DNA of 37,677 bases. Origin: Pseudomonadota bacterium. GTDB taxonomy: Bacteria; Pseudomonadota; Alphaproteobacteria; JAGOMX01. This document shows, in pieces, positions 24,378 to 31,663 of the stretch. The notes below the pieces were generated by a model, which was given only the letters and a program-made list of their open reading frames with translations, did no database searches and was not told the DNA's origin. Numbering within the stretch: position 1 is the stretch's first letter; every line of letters starts with the position of its first letter. Position numbers and translations under genes: made by a program. The stretch is from NCBI GenBank assembly GCA_039714795.1, contig JBDLIP010000003.1, positions 1-37,677 of the forward strand. The letters run 5' to 3'.

Positions 24378-24788
24378 AAGCGTTCCTCCACTTTCTAACT
24401 GATTATGGCGTGATCCTCCATAAATCACAAGCAAGGGATACGAACAGGAAATAAAAACCTCTCGTTTAATGATAGGCAACAGGTAACTATTCAGTCCACA
24501 TCGGCCGTCATCCTGAACGCCGCCTAATATTACTAACACTCAAAAAAACTAATCTAAAATCAACACTACTAATCACTGACCTTAGTCTACGAGACGCAAG
24601 CATGATGAACAAGCATAACTTTGATATACTTTCTATGCAACAAATGCATTTAAATAAAATTGATACACATCAAGACCTAAGCTCCATTCATCTCTAGATT
24701 GAGCAGGTCGGCACATCACTTGACTCTCAATGCCACTTATGCGAAATCATAAACTGACAATTTAATCTCTTGAAAAGGATACCAATCA
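24378..24788. other. Intergenic region between ubiK and fabI (411 bp)
   Basis: No gene is seen. It holds a family B remnant at 24446-24476 (AAAAACCTCTCGTTTAATGA) and a family C end at 24482-24513 (GGTAACTATTCAGT, GGCCGTCATCC). The rest is AT-rich sequence, and the fabI promoter presumably lies in it. AAAGGAT at about 24775 is the fabI ribosome-binding site. Confidence 0.6.
24446..24476 (-). repeat. Family B remnant B7 (one end only)
   Basis: GGAAATAAAAACCTCT followed by CGTTTAATGATAGG corresponds to one outer arm and the adjacent core of the family B consensus. The rest is replaced by a family C end, so the element is truncated. Confidence 0.65.
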
Positions 24789-25604
24789 ATGAATACCCCC
24801 TCCCCTTTGATGTCAGGAAAAAAAGGTTTGATTATGGGCGTTGCCAACGACAAATCAATTGCTTGGGGCATTTCACAACAGCTGGCCAAACACGGCGCTG
24901 AATTAGCCTTTACTTATCAAGGCCCCGTCCTTGAAAAAAGAATCCACCCCCTGGCTGAATCTGTCAATTCATCTGTTGTGTTGCCCTGCGATGTAACAGA
25001 TGCGCAAAGCATTGAAAACGTCTTTAACACGCTAGAAAATAAATGGGGCAGCCTTGATTTTGTCGTACACGCCATTGCCTTTTCTGACAAAGCAGAACTC
25101 AAAGGGCAGTACGTCGATACGACTCGAGACAACTTTTTACGCACCATGGACATATCTTGCTATTCATTTACCCACATTTGTCGACAGGCCTCTAGGCTCA
25201 TGCCCAATGGAGGCAGTCTCTTGACTCTCACCTATTATGGAGCCGAAAAGGTCATGCCGCATTACAATGTCATGGGTGTGGCCAAAGCCGCCCTTGAGGC
25301 TAGTGTACGCTATTTGGCTGCTGATTTGGGCCGGCAAAACATACGTGTCAATGCTGTCTCTGCAGGACCAATTAAAACACTTGCAGCTTCCGGTATTGGT
25401 GATTTCCGCTATATCTTGAAATGGAACCAGTACAATTCACCCCTTAAGCGCAATGTCAGATTAGAAGAAGTTGGCTCGGCCGGATTATATCTGTTGAGTG
25501 ATCTCTCGACAGGCGTCAGCGGTGAAGTCCATCATGTCGACTGTGGGTATCACACCGTTGGTATGAAATCCGTGGATGCTCCCGATATCTCCACTGTCAC
25601 TTAG
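24789..25604 (+). CDS. fabI: Enoyl-[acyl-carrier-protein] reductase (NADH), FabI
   Basis: The 271-aa enzyme performs the last step of the type II fatty acid elongation cycle. It has the FabI form of the nucleotide-binding motif, GVANDKSIAWGIS (about 17-29), plus AFTYQG and VVHAIAFSDKAEL. The catalytic Tyr pair is in TYYGAEKVMPHYNVMGVAKAAL, which has the Y-x6-K spacing. The AGPIKTLAASGI substrate loop and HHVDCGYHTVGM end are typical. AAAGGAT lies about 8 nt before ATG. It is monocistronic as far as visible. Confidence 0.96.
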   Translation: MNTPSPLMSGKKGLIMGVANDKSIAWGISQQLAKHGAELAFTYQGPVLEKRIHPLAESVNSSVVLPCDVTDAQSIENVFNTLENKWGSLDFVVHAIAFSDKAELKGQYVDTTRDNFLRTMDISCYSFTHICRQASRLMPNGGSLLTLTYYGAEKVMPHYNVMGVAKAALEASVRYLAADLGRQNIRVNAVSAGPIKTLAASGIGDFRYILKWNQYNSPLKRNVRLEEVGSAGLYLLSDLSTGVSGEVHHVDCGYHTVGMKSVDAPDISTVT

Positions 25605-25788
25605 AGATGACTTAGGAATGCGAGCGAAATAACTTCCAATTTTATGCGTGGTTCAAAAAATACACGTTTTTGATAACAATACGGTGTCATCAGGGCCGCG
25701 CTTTTTGTCCAACATTTTTCCGTAACTCAAAGATTTGGACAAGATGCGCCATCGTGATGAAATTGAATTGCAGATGCGGCGTTTAGGA

Positions 25789-25866
25789 TGACGGCTGTGG
25801 AGGATGTCCAAAAGCGCAATTTATGGCCGGGCCGAGTATACTTCGTATCCAAAACTCAGGTTAAAA
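25789..25866. repeat. Family C module, copy near 25.8 kb
   Basis: GATGACGGCTGTGGAGGA is followed about 45 bp later by TATCCAAAACTCAGGTTAAA. This is the same two-part arrangement as at 19701-19745 and 37438-37490. Confidence 0.65.
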
Positions 25867-25881
25867 ATAAATCTTTTTATT

Positions 25882-26082
25882 TCAATAATTTAGTAAGAAA
25901 TTGAGATAAATTGGCTTTTTCCCATTTTTTGCTATTGATCTTTGATTGCATTTAGCGCTAGGATGCCTGGACGCGACGCGCGGGTCATAGTAATCCCGAG
26001 CGCCGCTACCACTGACTGATCCTAACACGATCAAACCAATGGTAGTGACAACATATGCGATTTTGTTCCATTTTGCTAGCAC
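25882..26082 (-). CDS. Doubtful small membrane or secreted protein
   Basis: The 66-codon frame starts with GTG at 26082 and has only AGG 3-5 bases upstream. The N-terminus could be a membrane helix or signal peptide (MLAKWNKIAYVVTTIGLIVL), with a basic, Arg/Ser-rich remainder (ARDYYDPRVASRHP). No family is recognised. It might be an exported peptide or chance ORF; the surrounding 690 bp is otherwise non-coding. Confidence 0.25.
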   Translation of the reverse strand: MLAKWNKIAYVVTTIGLIVLGSVSGSGARDYYDPRVASRHPSAKCNQRSIAKNGKKPIYLNFLLNY

Positions 26083-26295
26083 AAACCTGTGTTGGCGAAA
26101 GGCTGCTGCTTGGCTGCCTTTTGGGGCTGGGTGTCATGTAGAGTTGCTATGGCTAAGTTTGTGGGGGAGCTCCGGAGCTCTTACTTATGTTGTACATTAG
26201 TTTTTTAGTCGCCCGGGTCCCTCTTGCTGTTGATGGCCTTCTGTTGATCAGTTGTGGTTTGTGCAACAACTCTTAGAAGAAGGAGACCCTATATT

Positions 26296-26637
26296 ATGTA
26301 CTTTTGCAACCACCTCTATCTTGTTGGCCGTCTTGAGGCAAACGTTCAGACCGCCTTTAAGAATAAGCATGAACGATTGGCCACCTTTACCTTACTCACA
26401 CCTGTTAAGGGCAGTAACAATGAACGTTTCTTCAAATACCGGGTTTCTGTGGAAAATCCATTATTGGCGGAATACGCAGAAAGTTGTTTGATTGCCGGCA
26501 AACTGGTATTTGTTTTGGGAAATTTTGAACCTGCTTTGGATGAATCTGGCCCCTCTTGGGTTGTGATCTCTAAAGACTTTGGCATGTTGCATTCTATTGG
26601 CTCGCACGTGCATCCTCAGTTTCCAAGCAATTCTTGA
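26296..26637 (+). CDS. Short single-stranded-DNA-binding (SSB)-like OB-fold protein
   Basis: The 113-aa protein starts at ATG 26296, with AAGGAG 10 nt upstream; an earlier frame start at 26254 adds an unlikely Arg-rich lead. The pattern NHLYLVGRLEANVQTAF, then LATFTLLT, FFKYRVSVENPLLAEYAE and LVFVLGNF follows the SSB strand order (N..LVGRL ... A.F.LA ... W..V......LAE ... V.V.G). Most SSBs are 150-180 aa with an acidic DF-type tail for partner binding. This protein has a short unrelated end (HPQFPSNS) and no such tail. It could be a second SSB, a PriB-like protein or a phage-derived one. Confidence 0.6.
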   Translation: MYFCNHLYLVGRLEANVQTAFKNKHERLATFTLLTPVKGSNNERFFKYRVSVENPLLAEYAESCLIAGKLVFVLGNFEPALDESGPSWVVISKDFGMLHSIGSHVHPQFPSNS

Positions 26638-26711
26638 ACAATAACGCACCTGGCGTTTGCAGCTAGTAACAGATACGCTGGGTGCGGAAACGGTTTTTTA
26701 AAGGCATCATA

Positions 26712-26798
26712 TATACTCTCGTGAAATCAAAACCTCTAGTTTAATGATAGCTACCAGCTTGCAGTTTATTTGGGTAAATGAGCACTTCGAACGTATCA
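26712..26798 (-). repeat. Family B element B5, truncated by a family A core
   Basis: The copy begins TATACTCTCGTGAAATC and matches the inverted family B through CGAACGTATCAG. Then it switches directly to the family A core GCGGCGCTGCCTTGCTG. The stop codon of ftsY lies at the junction (26796-26798). Confidence 0.85.
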
Positions 26799-27779
26799 GT
26801 GCGGCGCTGCCTTGCTGATTTCTGATTTCTGAACTCTGATTTCTGACCTCTGACCTCTGACCACTGCTTTGGCAAAATCACTCGCTGAAAACGGACGCAA
26901 ATCATCAGCTCCCTCGCCCACGCCAATGGCGTGGATGGGGTAAGGAAATTTCTGCGCCAAACTCACTAACACACCACCTCTGGCGGTGCCATCCAATTTT
27001 GTCATCACTAAGCCTGTTAGATCAACGGTTTTGGCAAAGGTTTCCACCTGAGAATGCGCGTTTTGACCAACGGTGGCATCAAGCACCAACAAACAACTGT
27101 GCGGAGCACTGGCGTCTACTTTTTTGATGACTCGGGCGATTTTCCCCAACTCTGCCATCAGATCGACCTTGTTTTGCAAGCGCCCTGCCGTATCAATCAA
27201 TAAAATATCATCACCAGCTTGCTTTGATTGCTCCAGTGCTTGGTAGATCAAACCTGCTGCATCACAGTTGGGCTTGCCTGTGACAACAGGAATTTGAGTG
27301 CGCTCGCCCCACTTTTGCAGTTGCTCAACCGCTGCGGCCCTGAAGGTATCGCCGGCAACAAAACGAACCTGATGCCCCTGCCCTTGCCACAGCTTTCCAA
27401 GTTTACCCATGGTGGTGGTTTTGCCGCTGCCATTAACCCCAACCAACAAAATCACATAAGGTTTAAGGGCCGCATCCAGCACCAACGGTTTGGCCACAGC
27501 TGTGAGCACCTTTTCAATTTCGGCTGCCAACACAGAACGAATTTCATCCTGGCTTACTTCTTGATCAAACCGAGTCTTGGCTAGGGCCTGCGTCACTTTC
27601 AATGCTGTTTCAACACCAAGATCAGCCGAGATCAACAGTTCCTCCAGCGCTTCTAAGGCCGCATCATCCAGCTTGCGCTTAGTAACAATGGCTGAAATCC
27701 CCTCAGTCAGCTTATTCGATGATCGCTGCAACCCTAACTTAAGTTTTGAAAACCAGCCTTGTTTTGGTTCTTGCGTCAT
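26796..27779 (-). CDS. ftsY: Signal recognition particle receptor FtsY with repeat-derived C-terminus
   Basis: The 327-aa SRP GTPase docks translating ribosomes at the membrane. The NG domain is complete: helical N domain, G1 LLVGVNGSGKTTTMGKL (about 111-127), AGDTFRAAAVEQL, G3 DTAGRLQNKVDLMAEL, G4 TKLDGTARGG, and the closing GVGEGADDLRPFSASDFAKAV (in two motifs). The acidic A domain is absent, as in other short alphaproteobacterial forms. Normal FtsY ends at the FAKAVV point. Here about 20 further residues (RGQRSEIRVQKSE, then ISKAAPH) are translated family A repeat. Its ATG overlaps the mtaB stop (ATGA). Confidence 0.95.
   Translation of the reverse strand: MTQEPKQGWFSKLKLGLQRSSNKLTEGISAIVTKRKLDDAALEALEELLISADLGVETALKVTQALAKTRFDQEVSQDEIRSVLAAEIEKVLTAVAKPLVLDAALKPYVILLVGVNGSGKTTTMGKLGKLWQGQGHQVRFVAGDTFRAAAVEQLQKWGERTQIPVVTGKPNCDAAGLIYQALEQSKQAGDDILLIDTAGRLQNKVDLMAELGKIARVIKKVDASAPHSCLLVLDATVGQNAHSQVETFAKTVDLTGLVMTKLDGTARGGVLVSLAQKFPYPIHAIGVGEGADDLRPFSASDFAKAVVRGQRSEIRVQKSEISKAAPH
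26813..26863 (-). repeat. Family A heptamer tract inside the 3' end of ftsY
   Basis: Units CTGATTT, CTGAACT and CTGACCT on the plus strand (AGARGTC on the coding strand) run up to the end of the conserved FtsY domain. No inverted partner is present; the other side is the family B remnant. Confidence 0.85.
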
Positions 27780-29059
27780 GTGACCTCCTTTAAAATTTGC
27801 ATTGCTACCAATGTTTTATCCTGAACACTTTTAACATGTACGGGAACAATGGTACCCGGTGCAATGATTTTGTGCGATTCAATCTTTACGGGCAGATAGT
27901 TTTCTGCCCGACCTGCATTATCTTTTTCAACTAAAACTTCTCTAACAGTTCCAACCTCTTGTCCAACCTCTTGCTGCAAAAGATCTCGCAACGCCCCCTC
28001 ACCCAGCGCTCGCAAACGAGCCGCTCGTTGTTTGACAACGCGCCTGGGTACCTGCGGCATGCGAGCTGCTGGCGTACCATCACGCGGGGAAAACGGAAAC
28101 ACATGCATGTAAGTCAGCCCGCATTCGGCAATGATTTGACACGAGCTTTCGTGCATAACCTCTGTTTCGGTAGGAAACCCAGCGATAATATCGGCGCCAA
28201 ACACCACGCCGGGTCTTAAATCTCGGGCTTTTTTGCAAAAATCAATCACATCCTGGCGCAAATGCCTGCGTTTCATACGTTTGAGAATCATATCGTCTCC
28301 GGCCTGCAAACTGATGTGCAAATGTGGCATCAAGCGAGGCTCATCCTTGAGTACTTGCCAAAGATCCTCATCCACCTCAGCCGGATCAATCGATGACAAC
28401 CGCAAACGCGGCAATTCGGGAACCAGCTTGAAGATACGTTTCACTACTGACCCCAGTCGCGGTGCTCCTGGCAGATCGCTACCATAACCGGTAATATCAA
28501 CCCCTGTCAGTACCACCTCTTTACAATCGTTTTGCGCTAAGGTTCGAATTTGCTCAATGATGGCTGCCACAGGCACACTGCGATTGTTGCCTCTGCCAAA
28601 GGGAATGGAGCAAAACGTGCAGCGATGATCACAGCCATTTTGAATCTCGATAAAGGCGCGTGCCCGGCTTTCAAACCCAGAAATAAGATGATGTGCGGTT
28701 TCTTTAACCGTCATAATATCACCCACTTTAACCCTGGGATGTGACGTGACGGCAAAGCTTTGTATGTCCATTTTTTCCGTGTTACCAAGCACGCGATTTA
28801 CCTCAGGCATGTTCGCATATGTTTCTGGATGAATTTGCGCTCCACAGCCGGTCACAATGATTTCTGCCTCTGGGTGTTCCCGGCGTAATTTGCGAATCGC
28901 TTGCCGTCCTTGGCGTTCCGCTTCGTTGGTCACGGCGCAAGTATTGACGATAATGGCATTTTCTAGGCCTTGCGCCTGAGCATGATCCCGCATCACCTGC
29001 GATTCATAGGCATTCAATCGGCAGCCAAATGTATGAACTTGAGTTTGCTTTACACTCAT
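27776..29059 (-). CDS. mtaB: tRNA t6A37 methylthiotransferase MtaB
   Basis: The 427-aa radical-SAM enzyme makes ms2t6A37 in tRNAs reading ANN codons. The N-terminal MTTase domain has TFGCRLNAYESQ and VNTCAVTNEAERQ, with further Cys in VTGCGAQ, ligating the auxiliary cluster. The radical-SAM motif is CDHRCTFCSIPFGRG (CxxxCxxC). A C-terminal TRAM domain closes it (EVLVEKDNAGRAENYLPVKI). TFGCRLN rather than TxGCQMN favours MtaB over MiaB. It lies 6 bp after dapF and overlaps ftsY, the usual alphaproteobacterial dapF-mtaB-ftsY order. Confidence 0.95.
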   Translation of the reverse strand: MSVKQTQVHTFGCRLNAYESQVMRDHAQAQGLENAIIVNTCAVTNEAERQGRQAIRKLRREHPEAEIIVTGCGAQIHPETYANMPEVNRVLGNTEKMDIQSFAVTSHPRVKVGDIMTVKETAHHLISGFESRARAFIEIQNGCDHRCTFCSIPFGRGNNRSVPVAAIIEQIRTLAQNDCKEVVLTGVDITGYGSDLPGAPRLGSVVKRIFKLVPELPRLRLSSIDPAEVDEDLWQVLKDEPRLMPHLHISLQAGDDMILKRMKRRHLRQDVIDFCKKARDLRPGVVFGADIIAGFPTETEVMHESSCQIIAECGLTYMHVFPFSPRDGTPAARMPQVPRRVVKQRAARLRALGEGALRDLLQQEVGQEVGTVREVLVEKDNAGRAENYLPVKIESHKIIAPGTIVPVHVKSVQDKTLVAMQILKEVT

Positions 29060-29065
29060 CTTGGG

Positions 29066-29815
29066 TTAAGACACCAATGCATTCAAATTAAACACCCCCT
29101 GATAGCTTAACACCGCAGGACCCGTCATCTTTACCATTCCAGACTCATCCACTTCAACCTCAAGCAATCCTCCAGGTTGCTGCACTTGGCATTCGGCATC
29201 AACTAGTTTTTGAACCCGGGCTGCCGCCACGGCAGCGCACGCTCCACTGCCGCAAGCCTGAGTGAAACCCACACCGCGTTCCCACACTTTCAAATGGATA
29301 AGCTTGGGATGGACAATTTGCACAACGCCTATATTCACAGCTTTGCCAGCTTGATCACGTAGCTCTTGCCAATTCACCTGGTTGCAATCAGAGACAAAAT
29401 ATATTTTATGCGGATTACCAAGCTTGACATCAATGGAGCCAGGGCTTTCCGAGCTTAACACTTCTACCTGCCCCATCTCAACTTGCACGTGATCGGATTT
29501 AGTAATATGACACGACAAGTCACCAGCGATCGTTTGCAACGTAAGTTGATCCCTACCTAGTTGTTTGCCCAGCCACCAAGCCACACACCGAGTACCATTA
29601 CCACAGGCTTCAGCCTCACCACCATTGGCATTGTAAATCCGCAAGAAAGCATCTTTGCCATTTTCGAGCACCAATATTTGGTCACAACCAACGCCCGTGC
29701 GCCGATTAGCAATTTTTTGCAAGGCTTGCTGCGTTAACTCTAGAGGTTGCGTGCGACAATCCAGCACAACAAAATCATTACCCAGCCCATGCATTTTTAA
29801 AAAATCAATATCCAT
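29066..29815 (-). CDS. dapF: Diaminopimelate epimerase
   Basis: The 249-aa enzyme converts LL- to meso-diaminopimelate for peptidoglycan and lysine. The two catalytic cysteines are in EACGNGTRCVAWW (about residue 70) and TQACGSGACAAVAA (about 200). The N-terminal MHGLGNDFVVLD motif is typical. The protein is slightly shorter than the common 270-280 aa. It is the first gene of dapF-mtaB-ftsY and lies downstream of a family B remnant. Its retention implies that the cell still makes DAP-type peptidoglycan. Confidence 0.95.
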   Translation of the reverse strand: MDIDFLKMHGLGNDFVVLDCRTQPLELTQQALQKIANRRTGVGCDQILVLENGKDAFLRIYNANGGEAEACGNGTRCVAWWLGKQLGRDQLTLQTIAGDLSCHITKSDHVQVEMGQVEVLSSESPGSIDVKLGNPHKIYFVSDCNQVNWQELRDQAGKAVNIGVVQIVHPKLIHLKVWERGVGFTQACGSGACAAVAAARVQKLVDAECQVQQPGGLLEVEVDESGMVKMTGPAVLSYQGVFNLNALVS

Positions 29816-29823
29816 AGCTTAGT

Positions 29824-29862
29824 TATACTCTTGAGAAGTAAAAATCTCCAGTTTAATAGTAT
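29824..29862 (-). repeat. Family B remnant B6 upstream of dapF
   Basis: TATACTCTTGAGAAGTAAAA followed by TCTCCAGTTTAATAGTATGG is a diverged single end of family B. Read on the minus strand it places TATA about 10 bp upstream of the dapF start, so it forms the dapF leader or promoter edge. Confidence 0.65.
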
Positions 29863-29924
29863 GGCATACACCACAGCACACGTAGTTGCAAAACGGCCGG
29901 AGAGTGATCCAAATCTTTACCCTG

Positions 29925-30383
29925 CTAGAACCTTAGTTCTCGAGAAACCATAAACGACCAAAAATTTTCCAGATTTTCCATGGTGGAAAGGAGATGTTGC
30001 AGATCTTTTTCTTCAATATTATTGCGAGAAAGATTTTGCACGTGGCGTTTAATCATCTCAGATAAGTGATCAAAGAGCTTTAGGCCTTTTTCTGTGAGCC
30101 ACACTTGTGAAGAGCGCCTGTCGTGTGGAGATTGCTCTTGATGTAGATATCCGTTTTCTACTAATTTTTTTAGGTTATAAGTAACGTTAGAGCCCAGGTA
30201 GTAGCCACGGTTGGTGACTTCGCCAACGCTCATCTTGCTTTTGCCAACATTATAGAGAATGAGGCATTGGACGTTGTTGATATCTGTGAATTGATGTCGG
30301 TCAACTTCCGCCTTAACAACGTCAAGGAATAGACGGTGGAGGCGTTCGATCAACATAACGATCGTGAAATACTTGTCTTCCAT
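29925..30383 (-). CDS. ldtR: MarR-family regulator, LdtR-like
   Basis: The 152-aa winged-helix protein matches the alphaproteobacterial LdtR type. An N-terminal helix (LIERLHRLFLDVVKAEVDR) is followed by DINNVQCLILYNVG, then SVGEVTNRGYYLGSNVTYNLKKLVENGYLH (recognition helix about 70-95), and the wing with DRRSSQVWLTEKG. In Liberibacter and other alphaproteobacteria LdtR controls L,D-transpeptidase and osmotic or envelope stress genes (known for the family). It neighbours dapF and faces the patatin gene divergently. GGAAC lies 7 nt before the ATG. Regulation of the neighbours is inference. Confidence 0.82.
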   Translation of the reverse strand: MEDKYFTIVMLIERLHRLFLDVVKAEVDRHQFTDINNVQCLILYNVGKSKMSVGEVTNRGYYLGSNVTYNLKKLVENGYLHQEQSPHDRRSSQVWLTEKGLKLFDHLSEMIKRHVQNLSRNNIEEKDLQHLLSTMENLENFWSFMVSRELRF

Positions 30384-30537
30384 CTTTGTTCCTTTGTCTT
30401 TTATAGTTATCCCCTATCTTAAGTAATATTATCACCCTACAGTTGTTAAATTTTAATTAAGATTATGTTTGTATTTTTATATTAGTTATGTTGCATTGAT
30501 GCTTATATTTTGAGCAAAATTCGGATCAGGCGGTAGA

Positions 30538-31566
30538 ATGAACAATACACCTTCAAATAAATCGATTGCTTTAGCGTTGCAGGGTGGGGGATCCCATGGT
30601 GCTTTTACGTGGGGCGTACTGGATGCACTGCTTGAGGATGGTCGTATTGACATAGAAGGTGTGAGTGGCACCAGTGCCGGAGGGATGAACGGGGCCGCAT
30701 TAATGCAAGGGCTTGTTAAAGGCGGTAAGACGCAAGCACGTAAAGAGCTTAAGCATTTTTGGGAAGGCATGCATGACACTGCTGCCCTCAACCCATTCCA
30801 CTCATCCCTGTTTACAGGACTTACGGGGACACACAACCTGGGTCATTCGCCTTTTTATCAGGCAATGACCTTAGTGCGGCATACGTTTTCACCTTATGAA
30901 TTTAATCCACTGAATATGAACATTCTCAAAGATTTTATCGATGAATTTTTTGATTTTTCTATGCTGAGGGATATGCGTAAAGTAAAGTTGTTTTTGTGCG
31001 CAACGCACCTTGAAACCGGTAAGCTTAAGATTTTTAAAGGGCGAGACCTTAGCAAGAAGGCTTTATTGGCATCAGCGTGTTTGCCGTTTATTTTTCAAGC
31101 CATTGAAATCAAAGGGCAGCATTATTGGGATGGAGGTTATATTGGCAATCCAGCTATGTTCCCGTTGGCTTATAATTGTGCAACTCGAGATATTCTTGTC
31201 GTGCAATTAACCCGGGGTCGCCGAAATAAATTGCCCAAGACAGCTGAAGAAATATACAATCGCCACCGTGAAATCACCTATAACTCGTCATTAGTTCGAG
31301 AGATGCGTGTGTTGAATTTTATCTCTAAACTTGTTGATCGTGGATCGGTGACTGACAAAAGTATTAAAAGCATGCACATCCATGTCATTCGCAATCGTGA
31401 GGTGTTTAGGGATTTGGACCTTTCTAGCGCCATGAATACCGACTGGGGGTTTTTGTTGCACCTTTTTGAGACTGGGCGCGCAACAGCAAAAGATTGGTTG
31501 CAAAGTCATTTTGACGATGTGGGAGTACGGACAACAGCCAATTTGGAAGAAGATTTCATTGAATAG
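30538..31566 (+). CDS. Patatin-like phospholipase
   Basis: The 342-aa protein has the full patatin catalytic set: the oxyanion loop LQGGGSHGAFTWGVLD (about 14-29), the nucleophile in GVSGTSAGGMNGAAL (Ser near residue 44), and the catalytic Asp in the DGGYIGNP motif (about 199). No signal peptide is present, so it acts in the cytoplasm unless exported by a dedicated system. The C-terminal WLQSHFDDVGVRTTANL is shared with ordinary alphaproteobacterial patatins. Roles in lipid turnover, storage granules or host lipid attack are all possible. It is divergent from the LdtR-like gene across 154 bp. Confidence 0.9.
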   Translation: MNNTPSNKSIALALQGGGSHGAFTWGVLDALLEDGRIDIEGVSGTSAGGMNGAALMQGLVKGGKTQARKELKHFWEGMHDTAALNPFHSSLFTGLTGTHNLGHSPFYQAMTLVRHTFSPYEFNPLNMNILKDFIDEFFDFSMLRDMRKVKLFLCATHLETGKLKIFKGRDLSKKALLASACLPFIFQAIEIKGQHYWDGGYIGNPAMFPLAYNCATRDILVVQLTRGRRNKLPKTAEEIYNRHREITYNSSLVREMRVLNFISKLVDRGSVTDKSIKSMHIHVIRNREVFRDLDLSSAMNTDWGFLLHLFETGRATAKDWLQSHFDDVGVRTTANLEEDFIE

Positions 31567-31663
31567 TGAATAGCTCTTTCGCATCTTAGTCCCATTCTCT
31601 CAATGAACATTCTCTGCTATTCTATCTGGTATGGGTTAAAATAGAGCGGGGAATCACCTTACA

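Larger units (their letters stand above)
25605..26295. other. Long non-coding or weakly coding region (about 690 bp)
   Basis: A family C module lies at 25789-25866. Several short inverted repeats are present, including TTGTCCAA at about 25707 with TTGGACAA at about 25734, and GGAGCTCCGGAGCTC at 26167-26181. One doubtful 66-codon frame lies at 25882-26082 (minus). I see no tRNA, SRP RNA or tmRNA signature. AAGAAGGAGACC at about 26276-26287 is the ribosome-binding site of the next gene. Confidence 0.55.

Noticed and set aside
26083-26253. SRP RNA (ffs) suggested by GCAGCC-rich sequence
   Set aside because: The invariant GGAAGGAAGCA-type loop and the pairing stem are not found on either strand.
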